A stretch of 64,000 nt of DNA, from assembly GCA_028023455.1 (NCBI GenBank), contig JAQFVV010012669.1, positions 686,501 to 750,500 on the forward strand. Reading direction: 5' to 3'. The translations under genes and the position numbers were made by a program. This DNA is from Epiperipatus broadwayi (lineage: Eukaryota > Onychophora > Udeonychophora > Euonychophora > Peripatidae). Positions 1 through 12,899 of the stretch are shown here, one piece after another; position 1 is the stretch's first letter, and every line of letters starts with the position of its first letter. The notes beneath the pieces are model-generated. The model was not told where the DNA came from. It worked only from the letters and a program-made list of their open reading frames with translations, and made no database searches.

Positions 1-1569
1 ACTTGGATATATGCACTACTAAGTCTGTGCTGCATTTCAATATCCAATATTAGTTTTTCATCAAAGAGTTAGCAAGATATTTAAATTCACAGTTTCAAGA
101 TGAAAACTATATAATATAAAGGTTGCTAAAAAAAATTTTTTTCAATACCTGGTTGGTAAAACACTTGATTTTTTTTAAAATATTAATTGCTGAATTAAAG
201 ATTATTGGTAACATTCAAAATATTAATACTGTTCTGAAAAAGTCTTTTTTTTTTTTTTTGCATTGGCAAAAATAGCTTAACCCTCAGTATACTATAAATC
301 TAAAAGCTAGTATGTGATGTGCTTATTTTTGCTTTTTGTCAAATTAAAAATACGATCTTACTTATAACACATCATTGATTCCCTGTTTAACATTTTAAAT
401 GTCTCATACTGGCAGTAATAACAGTTTCTATCATAGCTGCATAACATGAATAAATGTCAATAGACAACCAGTTAATTTTAAACAATGCCACAAATCTCTT
501 GACCAAATTAGTAAATTTAATATATAAATTATGTCTTAACCTATGATACTTTTTTTGCATTTCCCCAACAACAAAAAACAAAGCTTCTTGATTTCCTAAA
601 ACCATTCTGAGTCTCCTTTAACTCTCATCCATGGATGGAAGCATTTTGTTAAATCAAATTCTTGAAAGTACTATTACTGTAATGTGTAACAATACAGTTT
701 TTCATATTCGTTTTAAATATATTGCATTATTTTTATCATTATACGTAATAAAATTAGTAATTTAAAGGAAATATAGTCCCTTAACAATAAAAATGATGAT
801 TAAGTGTAAATGTCTTGAATAATTTACCCCAATAGAGGTAAAATATTTGCTGCATTAAAGTTTATGAAATCATTTGATGAAAAGATAGAAATATACTAAT
901 TTGAATTTTTAAAATTAAATTAATGCCAATAAGTAGAAAATGAATAATTGGAAAATTAATTTGCACCTTTTGTTTAGAATTTTGGATGGACTTACAAAAT
1001 GTATTTTTATTCACAGGTTACAAATGCCAATAAATCTAAATTTACATTATATATTAAATTTGAATTAATTTGAGTATTTCCTCTTGAATTATTATTATAT
1101 AAGGAAATTAATAAATGGAGAATGTCAAGAATGAAAATGATTATTCTACTCAAAGATCAAAAGTGTGATATAATATTATGCATGCAAATTAATCTCTTCA
1201 GGCACTACTTCTTTGTGTTTAAATGAACTTAGTGATTGGACACATTTAATTTCTTGATTACAAAGTCATGAAAGATCAGAATATCATTTCACAGGCAATA
1301 TATAAAATAGTACAGCTTGAAAAACAAATTTAAATGGGGGGGGGGGGTATTTAAAAATATGAAAGAATAATCAGAAATGAAATACAAAGTTTAAAAAGTG
1401 AATTGCTAACAAATAATTACCATAATTTTGTATTTATCAGAACATAATTTGTTTTTCAGAGAAAGTAGTGATTGTTTGCATAAACAACATAATAGTAACT
1501 TAAGTTTGATAAAATTAATTGCACAATTTAATCTAATTATGAAACAATAAGATTCAGTAACATCTTCCT

Positions 1570-3065
1570 TTTTATTTCATAAGATCCAATATGATTTCCG
1601 GTTTGGCTAAAAAAGTGAAAAACAAATAATAAAATTAAAAATTTGTAAAGAAAGCTAAATATTTCACAATTTTATTAAATTGTACTATCATAAAACATCA
1701 AAAGCAAATATCCATTGATTTAAGATATATATATATTGATGTAGATGAATACAAAAAACATGTAACTATTCAAGAACAATTTATGTGTTTTGAAACAATA
1801 AAATATTCAATAGGAAAGAGGCTATCTTCCAAAACAAAAAATATTTTAGAAGCAGAGGTATTGTATTTAAAAAGTTGTTGAAAACTAGTGTATGATAATA
1901 AACCTAACATGAGAGGAAATTATAAAGGAGTGATATTCTTCAAAAAATTCGAAAGCATATAGTATGCCATGTGGGACCACAATTTTCATTTAATTCATGA
2001 AAACAATTCAAAGTTATCTGGTTTCAATAATTTTATTTTTTGAAACATTACAAAACTTATACAATATTTTTTCAAGTTATGTAAAGTGCTGGAATATTGT
2101 AGCAGCATGTAAAATATCTTATTCCAAAACCTTGATCAGAAATTGGATTGGAATGCTGTCTTGAAAGTATGAAATCTGTAAAACACCAAATATTACAATT
2201 TTCTGTTGCTTTAAAACAATTTCATTATTATATTAATGATATGAAAATGATGTTTGAAATTTAAATCACTTTGAAAATAATCTTATTTCATTTGAATTTG
2301 TATTGAGTTTAGAAATTTGGTATGACTTAGTAAATGAAATAAATGTAATAAGCAAGATATTTCAAAGTTCTATCATGGACCATGGATACTGGTATCATAA
2401 ATTCACATTTAAAAAGTTTATTAAAAATTTTTGATGACTATCAAAAATCAGGATTTAAAAATTCTTTAATTAGTGCAAAGGAAATTGCTGCAGAATTGAA
2501 AGTAAAATTGATGAACGCAATAGAAAACAAACCAATATGAAGAATTGATATCCTATTAGATCTGGAGATTATTTTTGAATTCAATATTTTTTAATTATAA
2601 TCAGTAATGCAATTACCTCATTTATAAAGATTTGAGATTTACAATGAACATGAAACTTATTTGTTCTTTGTATGATTCTGACAACATAAAAATTGACTGA
2701 AGATGACCTCAAATGTTGTAAAGACTTAAATGTGCCCTTGAAAAATGACATTGATTGCTATTTAATCAATGAAATTAAAATTTATTGCCACTTATGAACA
2801 TTGTGCAATATTTATATACAAATAATTTATCTGAATTGTATCCAAATTCTGTTACTGTTTTCAAAATTGTATTAGCAGTACCAATAACTGTAGCATCTGC
2901 AGAAATTTTTTTGTCAAAATTAAAGAAAATTACAAATTATTTAAGATCTAACATAAGTTAAAAAGAAGTCTATTCATTAGCAATTTTATCTATTGAATCA
3001 GAATTTACAAAAAAAAAAAAAAAAAAAGAATTATGATGATATTATTAATGAATTCCAATAAAATA
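1570..3065 (+). pseudogene. Degenerate hAT-type transposase (ZMYM1/DUF4371-like)
   Basis: Reading the plus strand across frameshifts and stops gives collinear pieces of a hAT-superfamily transposase of the zinc-finger MYM-type 1-like group. In order: HVTIQEQF near 1760, YDNKPNMRGNYKGV near 1890 (the family's GYDNGANMxGKxxGVQ block), ISFEFVLSLEIWYDL near 2285, ISAKEIAAELKVKL near 2470, and the C-terminal dimerisation block VPITVASAE then LKKITNYLRS near 2880-2955, followed by SLAILSIESEF. Functional proteins of this family cut and paste DNA transposons. Several in-frame stops and indels show the copy is dead. Terminal inverted repeats were not identified. It lies in the Kv2-like intron, in the orientation opposite to that gene. 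Confidence 0.8.
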
Positions 3066-3365
3066 TTCAAAATGAAATATAATTTTCTGTATTATATGTA
3101 TTTTGTTTTTCACAAATACTAATTCAACAAAATTGCATAAATTTATATTTATAATTTATAAATAATAAAAAAATCATGAATTATTTATATATCATAAATA
3201 CTAATTTGAGGCAATTTTGTTTAATCAATATTTAGGTAAACAAAATAAAATATTTATAATACAAAAAAATTATATTTTATTTTCTTGAATATTTTTTTTT
3301 GCTAATTCTGATTCAAAAATAAATAAAATTTTTAATGAAGAAGATCTTTTCTTGACTTGATTTAC

Positions 3366-3385
3366 ATTATATATATATATATATT
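3366..3385. repeat. (TA)n microsatellite
   Basis: A short alternating TA run in AT-rich intronic DNA. Confidence 0.9.
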
Positions 3386-5184
3386 GTAAAGCAATATGTC
3401 TATATTTGCAATAATATAATATTTTTTTCAATGTCTAAACATTTTTTTATCATATGCAAATGAGGGCCCCATATAAAAATATTGCACCAGGTCCCTTTTT
3501 CTTTCAGGCCACCTGTTAAACATTTTAGCTAATTTAAAGAAAAAAATAGTAGAATTATAAAGCTTTCACATAAGTTTACTACTACTGTAAACCATTGAAA
3601 ATTATATAACTTAAACAGTTCTGATATTTTCTTTCAGAAATATATCCCTACTTAAAGAACTTTTCCAGGCTTTTTTATTGCAACTTCGTCTAAAGTTAAA
3701 ACAACAAAACCTCTTAACTTCTACATCCTTATACTGTTGATTAAGAATTTAAAGAAGCAATAACTCTGATGATTTCTGTGTCTTCATAAATCAATTTTAA
3801 AGTTGATGTTTTCAAAATATTTACCTTCTTTGTATTAATCATAATTTTATCTATATTCTTTATGTCTAAATTGCTTAACATACCTTTTGACCTTCTCAAT
3901 TTATGGTCATACATATGGGATTGTGATTATATTCTTCTAATTGGATACATTTATTTTCATCCAGATTTGTTTTCTTTACTATGTATTCATTTTTCATTAA
4001 AAACTGAATCAATAAGATGATAATATGCAACCATGTCTAATTTTTTTTGCTAACTAAAACACTGCTTATTGAAGCCAGTCTGTCTCACCATAAACTATTT
4101 TTGTTATATTAATAAAATGCAGCAATACCTATTTATATTTTTTTATGTAAGGATTTTATGAATATGAATTAAAGTATTACAAATATGTTTTTAAATATTT
4201 TATATGCATTAGTACTCTAATCAAATTTAATTAACATAATTATGCACAAATGCTTTCTATGTTCTTATACAATAATAATACTCATATATAAGTATATAGT
4301 TTTATGAAATAAATATAAATTTTATAAACATATAATATAAAAAATTTTAATAGAATCATGCTATTGTATATATTTTTCCTTTTTTTTTAATTTAAAAAAA
4401 TTAGATTAATAATAAAAAAAATGGTTAGCTTTTTTCTTGAAATGTCAAAATCCTAAGCCTAAATAGTGCATTAATTATAATGGAATTTATTTAAAACAAG
4501 CAGTTATAAACATAGGATTTGCATATTTATAAATATTCTTTTCTGAATATTTACTATAAATTAATGAACCCAAGTAAGCAATTAATTTTTTTTTACATTA
4601 ACTCCAAAACATCATCTTTTTTAAATTTGGAAAATGTATGAAAATGAATGAAATCGCTTCTAATTATAACGTTCAAATTGGGAAAAGTGCTTAAAAATTT
4701 CACTTGATGGATAAGTATAATCTAAATGTAGCTTATTACTAAAGTTGATTAAAAAAATAATAAACTAAGAAAAAAAGTTTAAATTTATTATTTACATTTA
4801 TTTGCTTATTTAAAAAAATTTGATATTACTAAGTAATTATGGCCTACACAAGTAAAAGCGATCAATAAAAAGAAAATGCTTAAAAATAATTTCTATAATT
4901 AGACAACTTATTAATAGATTTTTTTAAGAAAAATCATTATATATTTGGATCTACTTGATTTTGATGAGTGTATGTGGCATAAAATTCTTAATAAAACATT
5001 TCTTCTTATAAAAGTGACTACTCAAGTGATGTGAGTATTTTTGTTGGCATTTTAAGAATGTGTTTGGTTTGAATTGCAAATTTTGTTTGCTTTCATATTT
5101 CAAACACAGTTGAAAATCAGTAATAAATAAACTGAATGACTTTTTAATAGTTCAATGTTTTTCATAAATGAGATACTATTTCTG

Positions 5185-7055
5185 ATCATTATTACCATCA
5201 ATTTCCGTCATTATCAATCCACAGTAGGATGAAAGTCTTTCCAAGTTTATATCACCCCAACATATGTCCGTATTTTGTCTATCCTTCTTATATATGTTTT
5301 TTTTTAGATCTTTACAATTTCTTGCAATTAGTTTAAGATTTCTACTGCTCATTTATTATCATCTTTTCTAGTAATATGTCTAACTAGGTCAGTCTTTTAA
5401 TTTTTTCAATGTTGTTAATGATACCTATTTATTCTCTCACCCAAATATTTCACTTTCAATCTCTTTTTTTATTATCTTTAATATAATCTCTCCATACTTT
5501 ATTAAGCTACCTGATGTCTCTGTGTTGTTTTTATGCTGTCTCCAAATCTTAGAACCATAATTTAAGATTAGTGAAAACCTTTCTTTTTAAACACACAGAC
5601 ACTTTTCTGTTAAATATTAAGCTATTTCTACCAAAAAACACATCATACAGATTTAATTCAATGACTAATTTAATCCATTATGTTTTCATGTGCATTAAAA
5701 ATCTGACCTTTGATAATTTATCATTATCAATATTTTTCTGAAAAAAAAATCAATTCAATATTATTTTTGTCAATTTTTAGCACTTATCTTTAATCCTACT
5801 TTTTTACTTTCATTTGATAATTCTAGCAACATTTCCTGAAACTCTGAAGTATTATTTGCACAATCATATCATCTGCAAAATCTATATAAATTGAATAATA
5901 TTCATTTACTTTTACTCTCTCAGCTTTCCATTTTAATCCACAAACATAACTTGTAAATCACATGACATACCCCTTATTTATGTTAATCTTCTTAGAGGCA
6001 AAGTCAATGCAATATAATCACTAATATTACATTTTGAAAAATATTCTTTAGAATATAATGATATCCTGGGTTCAAAGTTTAATCACCATGAAAATATATG
6101 TAAAATCAATACCTTTTCATAATCTGAAAATTCAAAATATTTTTTTCTACCAATTTTATCAAACCACTTTTAAATAAAGCTTGTTCTTTTGGTTTATTCA
6201 TATCCAAAGATTACTGTAGATGAGTTATAATGAACTTGATAAAGATTTTGTATACAACTATATAAGACTAGTAGGTCTGTAATTTCAAATATCTTTTTTA
6301 TCACCTCTTAAATATTAATATTACTATTATATTCTTCCAATCACCAGGTACATCTTTATAATTTATAATTTTGCCATCATTTTTTCTATTTCTTCATCTA
6401 CTTTTGTTTAAACATCAATAAAAATGCAATATTTTCCAGGAGCTTTTCCCTTGCATGTTTCACTTTTAAATTTAAAATGCTTGGCAATTCAGAAGATACA
6501 CAGTTTTAATTTTTTGTTGTTGTTCCATATTACAATATAATTTTTTAAACTATAATATAAATAGCATTAAACTGTTGCACATGCACTTTGGATTTTAACT
6601 ATAAAATGAATGAATACTAACACTTCAATCACATGATAAAGTCTTTGGAAAAGATAGAATGGCCATCTATCTTTTCAAACCCAAATGCTAGATAGATGGC
6701 CATTCTATCTTTTCCAAAGACTTTATCATGTGATTGAAGTGTTAGTATTTATTCATTTTATAGTTAAAATCCAAAGCGCATGTGCAACAGTTTAATGCTG
6801 TTTATATTATAGTTTATAAAAAAAACATCGCGCTATATAAAATAATTGACTTATTTAAATATAATTTTTTGTAAAAATCATCCACAAATTTCATGATGTC
6901 ATTATTTTTTTAGTAAAAATTTCATCTTTTCTTCTTAATGCTGACACAATATTTCTTCCATATGTTAGTTATATTGATTTAAATAACTATGTTTAGAAAT
7001 TAATCCTGTCATATTTTTCCTGTCTTCATTTGCTTTGAAAATGAACTTTTAACAT
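5185..7055 (-). mobile_element. Degraded RTE-type LINE, split by a foldback element
   Basis: The plus strand from about 5185 parallels, with many changes, the better-preserved minus-strand RTE copy at 17.96-20.9 kb. It has the same 3' end (ATTATCAATCCACAGTAGGATGAAAG here, in shorter form ATCAATCtaCtGcAGGATGAa there), the FADD region (ATCATCTGCAAAATCTA near 5867), and the RT block near 6180-6360. After the foldback insertion at 6541-6821 it resumes with TTCATGATGTCAT near 6890. Every reading frame is broken. RTE elements encode an apurinic-type endonuclease and a reverse transcriptase and move by target-primed reverse transcription; this copy cannot. Confidence 0.7.
6541..6821. repeat. Foldback element: inverted repeat with arms of about 130 bp
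   Basis: The arm 6541-6672 is an almost perfect inverted copy of 6690-6821, with a loop of only 17 bases (6673-6689). The two arms differ at just a few positions. It sits inside the decayed LINE copy of 5185-7055, whose sequence continues on both sides, so it is a later insertion. The size and near-total self-complementarity suggest a foldback or MITE-type element. No coding capacity. Confidence 0.9.
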
Positions 7056-7147
7056 AGAATTACAAATTATTTGGTTTTATATGTGTAGTTGAGACTAAAT
7101 ATTTAATATAGGTAAATATGTAGTATATGGATAAGAAGTTTCAGCAC

Positions 7148-7235
7148 CAGAAGAGTCAAACCAGTGACATGATCTCATGATCCATGGATCTTGAATTCTA
7201 GAATCTACTACTCTATCACTGTACCAAACCATGTA
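7148..7235 (-). mobile_element. tRNA-like SINE head
   Basis: On the minus strand the sequence TGGTACAGTGATAGAG (7211-7226) resembles an RNA polymerase III A box, and ACTGGTTTGACTCTT (7150-7164) resembles a B box. They are about 45 bases apart, as in tRNA genes. The cloverleaf stems are poor, so a decayed tRNA-derived SINE is more likely than a working tRNA. A related copy lies at about 53061-53145 on the plus strand. Confidence 0.5.
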
Positions 7236-8049
7236 GGGTAACATATCATGATCTGATTTAAACAATTCAATTTTTTCTTTGATGACTGCATTCCAGAAAT
7301 TGTATATTTTTATATATACTTTTGTGATAACATGTTGATTGATCTAAACATGCTCAGAAAAGTAGAAATTTTCAAATTTGGGATTTCAGAATAAAAATAG
7401 ACTACCTGTATTAAAAATTTCCTAAAAAAAAATTGTTTTAAAAAAATTGTAATATATATTTTCATTTATTTTGATACTAATTTTTTATCTACATATATAT
7501 GCCAATGTCTTTCTGAAAAAGTTTAAAAAATAAGAAGCTTTCAAACAACAAAAAAGTTCTTTAAATTACAATCTTCTCCACCCTCTTTCAAAATACTGCC
7601 AAGTTTATCACGTTAATAATAAGATCCCACCCCACCCCCCTCTAAAGCATTTTGTTTAAAATTAAAATTTAATTTACTGTAAATAAAATTTCAGTCTTCA
7701 CTTCAAGATTAAAATGCTTTAATATGAGCAATAATAATATATTGTTTTAATAAGGTGTATATGCCCATAAATTGAAGTTCGAAAATAAAATGAAGTTGGA
7801 AAAATTGTACTAATAGCTATAGATTTTTCAAACAATTAAAAGTTATTTAGGTGACTGCCTTTAGCCAGTTTATATTAATTAAAAATTAGCTATTCAGTTA
7901 TTCTTAGTTGAAAAAAAAAAAAAAGATAGCAAATCCCAAAACAACAAGTGAGTTGATTGAATGAGTATTAAGCAGTGGCTACTCCAATCACTATCATTAT
8001 TGTGAGATAAAATATTATAAACCTCTACAAAATCTGAATCAAATAGAGT

Positions 8050-8490
8050 CATAGATATGTTTTAACAATTTTACATATGAATTTGAGATTTGGACACTTA
8101 ACAGAAAACCAATGTAGAGATTTCAAACCATTCATCAAAATATGGAGAGATGTTTATTGGGAGTAACAAAGAGGAAAAAGAAAACAAAATACACAGATAA
8201 GGAACAACATCATTGACTGAATTAAGAGAGTGAAATAAAGTTGGAATGGGCCTATTTTTAGAAGAAAATATAATAGATAGACAATTGAAGTATGACTCTG
8301 GATCTCAATAGATTACAAAAAAAACCTAGAAATTACAAGTGAGATGAATTTGTGTAATGAGAAATTTTGTTAGTATGATGTGAGCAGAGGCTATAGATTA
8401 TAGAAACTGGATTAAACTTAGAGAAATAATGAAAATGATTCTACTATATACAAATTTTCAAAGAAGGAACAATGCATGTTCACAGCATTT
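8050..8490 (+). mobile_element. 3' fragment of an RTE-type LINE
   Basis: Plus-strand sequence matches the C-terminal region and 3' end of the RTE family: ACTTAACAGAAAACCAATG, ATGGAGAGATGTTTATTGGG (the SMERCMLG segment in intact copies) and GGATTAAACTTAGAGA. All frames are interrupted. This is a 5'-truncated, old insertion. Confidence 0.65.
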
Positions 8491-9031
8491 GGATTGAAAT
8501 AACAAATGTTTAACTATATCCAAAAAGGCAATTTAATTGCAAGTCTAAAAATATATTATATACTCTTGAGCTTGAAAATGTGTGTTCAAATCCTCTATAT
8601 TGCATTAATAAATAAGTAAATATACATGCAACAGTTAAGAAAACCTTAAAAAATTAAATTACACATTATAGCTGTAGTATATTAATTGCCTACTTTCTTT
8701 TATGTTATTTTAATGAAATAATAACTTGTAAAATCATGTGCCTGAAAATTCAAATGATGTTCAAGTAATGACCAATTGGACATAACATTTAACTGACCAA
8801 TTGGGAATTTTTTTATATATTTCTTACCTCGAATCAGTCCTCATATATTAACCCTTGAGTCTATTAGTCCTGCAACTACACAAAACTTCTCAGAATTGGT
8901 AACTTATATTATTACCTATAAGCAAGACACACATAAAAAATTAATAGTATTATTAGCCTTTAATATTGTTTAAAGCAAGAAATAGCTTACTGCTGTGCAC
9001 TACAAAATATTGCATTATCTTCTTTTTTTCA

Positions 9032-9083
9032 GTCATTCCAAGCAATATGAAGCTTTAGTCTTTCCAAGCAGTATGAAGCTTTA
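9032..9083. repeat. 26-bp tandem duplication
   Basis: Two adjacent 26-bp units, both ending AATGAAGCTTTA-like (ATATGAAGCTTTA and GTATGAAGCTTTA), differ at two positions. A local duplication without other context. Confidence 0.85.
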
Positions 9084-11574
9084 TATCAATGTTACATAAA
9101 GCGCACTGGTTATTCATCTAAGAATTTAGCATTTAAGGACAATTCTGTAAAAATATCTGCCAGAATAATTTTAAGTAAACTTCTGCCAATAGCCAAGGCT
9201 AATAACTGATAGAAAACCAAACATCACATGATTCCATCTTACAATGCTTTTGAAGAGTAAACTATTGTTTTACAGCTGTGTCATCTACAGAAAGTTTAAA
9301 TAATTTATAGATATTAAATTAGTGTCTGAATTATGGACTTCATTAATGAGAAGCTCAATGAAAAGTTCCAGAGCACAAGATACAGGTGCAAAACTCCTCA
9401 CTGCTAAAAAGTAGGGACGTTACAAGTAGAATAGCACTGGGTTTAAGAACTACCATTTAGCTTGTATTGATTAGGTTGCAGAAGCAGAATAGAAAAATAA
9501 TTTGCTAATAATTAACATTGGTGTTATACAGATTAACTTTCTAATCTCCAAAATATAGAACTTTTCATCTAGTCACTATAATCTACGATGTTCTTTAATT
9601 ATGTTTTAAAAATTATTTTATTATTACTATTCTATTTCTTTTTATATAATATGAGGAATTAGATCAAAATTCCTCACAAAATATTATTTTTTGTTTTATA
9701 CATGTTAGTTATTTCAGCTTTCAACATCAAATCTATATTTTGTAAAAGTTCAGTATAGATATTTCCATTCTAGTCTATATTTATTACATGATTTTCATTA
9801 GAGATATTTTCTTACTTGAAGTTACAGAATCTGAATATGACTATCTTCTATGTTTGTTGGTATCCTTCCAGATTTCTTAGTCTTTTTATTGTTAATGCAT
9901 TAAGAGAATAGCAAGCACATGCAAATTATCATCAAGAATGATCAAGTATTAATGCTCGATCATAATCTCTATTACTCTATTAGCTTTGAGCAGAAAACTT
10001 AATATTCATACATTTCTAAGGATTAATTAAACTATTCCTGATAAGTTTCTTAGTAATATTAGGTTAATGAATCCAATTTTAATTTTTCACAATCTTTGAT
10101 ATTGCTTAATTTTCATTCACTATTATTGATAAAGCAATATTTTATTAATCTTTGAGTTTTCAGGTCTCAACTTTTAATACATATTTCAAATAACAATAAG
10201 CATCTATTATCAATAAAGTAATATTATATATTTGGATCTTGGGATCTCAACTTCTCTTTTATTATATTCTTAAAATATCAACTCATACAAATGGCTTTTT
10301 CTGAATAATGATCTTATTTTCCCGGTTTGTTCAAACAAAATGTTTACTTAAACTCACTGGAAAGAATTTCTATTTATTAAATATTCCAAACCTAAATGTC
10401 AATGTTGTGTTTAATCTTAGAAAGTCTTCATACATCATAAAATAGAAAGTATTTGGTCTAGATTTTTTTGATTATCTCAATATGCATTTGACTTGAAAAT
10501 TGATTTGGCTAAACACGAATGAACTCTAACTCTTGATCTTATAATTTTGGAAAGTTTTCTTTCTTGTTTGGTATGGAAAGCATTAAAAACATCCTTGGAT
10601 AAAACAAAACTAGTATCTATTTATTTCTTAAGTTTACTATAGATGGCTAGCATAAATGAAGTTAAATATTAAATGAGTGACTACATAAAATATTTAGATA
10701 CAGAGTTGGCATAATATCATTATAACTATGAAGAAATTTTTTGAATTTCAAGCTGATAATTTAATAGTACAACAAAGAGTAAAAAGTATCTGTGGGAAGA
10801 AAGGTATATTATATTCTAAAGTCCAGATGCAGAGATGTGGATAAGAACAACAACACTCAGTAGGTGCTACCATTTAGCATATTGATTTTCCAAACTTATA
10901 ATAGAGTACTAGTGTATCGCAAAGAGCTATCTTTTAATGACTATTCAGTAAGACTGTGATACTATATTAGATGATTGTTCAATGCTCTACAGATCAAAGC
11001 AACAATTATAGTTATCAATGCCTTGATTAGTGCCATATTCTTTTCCACCTTGTGGGGAAAAAAATCAGAGCAAAGTCTTCAGAATAAAAACTTACCCAAT
11101 CTCACTTTTTTCATTGATCATTGAAGGTGAGACTTAACATTTTTCTTCTACTATTAGATCTTTAATTTAAACTATTTTTTTTCATTGCCTTGCAATATCA
11201 TTACCCCAGTATCAAAACATCAAAAAATTTTCTTTGATGCTCCTTTATTATGATGCTGCTATTAATCATTTAAAAGATATATTTCAAGAAATTAGATTTA
11301 TCTTATATCACAGTAGCAATCAATATTCAAATATTCAGCTGTGTTTATACATGAAATAAAAATAACTTTGATTATCCATTTTATCTTAGATAAGTTTGAA
11401 AATATTTTAGTTAACAGCTGACTCGTCACTGGTTGTTGTATTTCTATTGTCACCATAAAATTTTCATTTGCTACTTTTTATCATATATATATGGCAAAAA
11501 GTTAGCTTGTCACTGCAACCATTTTTCTGTTTCTCCCATGATCTTCACTAGATTGGTTTTTATTCAAATTACAT

Positions 11575-11680
11575 AGCGTTGGTGGTCGAGTGGTCAGCAC
11601 AGCCGCCTTACAAGTAGTTGTCCCGGATTAACGGGTTCGCTTCCCGGCCGTTGCTATGACAAATGTAAAAAAAAAAATCT
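11575..11680 (+). mobile_element. tRNA-Gly-derived SINE with poly(A) tail
   Basis: The segment starts GCGTTGGTGG (11576), close to the 5' end of animal tRNA-Gly(UCC). It has an A-box-like TGGTCGAGTGG and a B box GGTTCGCTTCC, then closes with CCGGCCGTTGCT. The anticodon-loop position reads CTTACAAG, giving TAC rather than the parental TCC. Several extra bases lie before the T arm (GGATTAACGGG). After the tRNA part comes TGACAAATGT and a run of 11 A. The extra bases and the broken acceptor stem argue against a functional tRNA. A second copy with the same extra segment and tail lies at 44475-44572. Confidence 0.75.
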
Positions 11681-12596
11681 AAAAGGTGATCTTTTATAAT
11701 AAATAAATTAATTAGTAGATACATTTATAAACAAAAATATTTTAAAACTGTAAATATGTATAAAATAATAAATCTAATTATAATGAGATGCCTGTTTTTT
11801 CCCCTATCTTATAAAATTTGAGTTTACAATGAAGTGGTAAAAGATCTATCTATATTTATTAATTCAAAAATTTCCCAACTCCGAATAATCCTAGAATTAT
11901 GATTTTCAGATTAATGATGTTTTACTCGTATATATAATCAAAATTAGCATTGTGAATAAGTGTATATATTTTTTCATTATCGTAAAACAGTTATAGGAAA
12001 AAGAAATAACACGTATGAAAGTTTGATTAAAAGTCATACAAAAATATTTTTTTTATTGTTAGTAAAAAAAATAATTAATGCAAGTAAATACGTGAAACAA
12101 ATGCTGAACATTTGAACAGTAGCAATCCATTATCAATAGTTAAAATTAAGTTATGCTTGTGGATTTCTTGTGTAGTGATTTCGTGCATTTATTTTCATAT
12201 ATGCGTGTTTTATGCATGTATACAATTCTATTATCATAATTTTTTTTTTTTTTACCAATAAAAAAAAGAAAACATTTCGCATGATATCTTTCCCGAAAGA
12301 CTTGTGTTCTTTTATTTAATAATAGATAACGCGTGCGCACACACACATTTGTTTTGTTTATGTTAATGAAAACTTTTTACGGAATTTCCTCTTTAATAGC
12401 ACTAGTATAGACATTTTCATATTTCAGTAAACAAAGTATAAAATATATATATATATTTAAATAAAAATAGTGTAAATGTAAATTATTATAAAATAAAATT
12501 TGTACGAAATAACAATATTATAATAATTTCAATATTTACATCTTATTCTTTTTCGCAAATTATTTATTACAAATTTAGTAGGTCTCCATAAATTTA

Positions 12597-12630
12597 AAAC
12601 TTCGGCTTCTATCGAACTTCGGCTTTTATT
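12597..12630. repeat. 17-bp tandem duplication
   Basis: AACTTCGGCTTCTATCG is followed directly by AACTTCGGCTTTTATTG, two near-identical copies. Confidence 0.8.
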
Positions 12631-12893
12631 GATTTACTTTTTATTTTATTTACTACAAAATGGATATTATATATAAAAAAACTTTTATAGTATGAAATTT
12701 TATTGAAACTATATCATTCAAGTAAAAACATTATCTTTATTATAAATGAAGAAAAAAAAGACAAAACTATAATCTATTCAAATATTATTGTTAGACATAA
12801 ATAAGTATTTTTAGGAACAACTACTAGTTATATATATATAATAAAAAAAATGAATAACTAAATAAAATTTAAATGATAAACAAATATCACTTT

Positions 12894-12899
12894 ACTCAC
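12894..12899 (-). other. Splice donor of the Kv2-like first coding exon
   Basis: Read on the minus strand, the last codon CGG is followed at once by GTGAGT, a consensus animal 5' splice site. Translation beyond it ([13 protein letters not shown], then stop) no longer resembles Kv2, which supports splicing here. The phase is 0. Confidence 0.85.

Larger units (their letters stand above)
1..12899 (-). other. Intron 1 of the Kv2-like gene (left part, runs off the window)
   Basis: Everything left of the T1 exon is downstream of it on the minus strand. No reading frame here resembles the Kv channel S1-S6 core, so the next coding exon lies beyond position 1 and the intron is longer than 12.9 kb. 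It is AT-rich and filled with old transposable elements, listed separately. The stretches 1-1570, 3070-5180, 8500-11570 and 11730-12890 show nothing coding or structured beyond short homopolymers and (TA)n. Confidence 0.7.

Noticed and set aside
11576-11655. A functional tRNA-Val(UAC)
   Set aside because: The anticodon position fits, but the extra bases before the T arm, imperfect acceptor stem, poly(A) tail and a sister copy with the same oddities point to a SINE.
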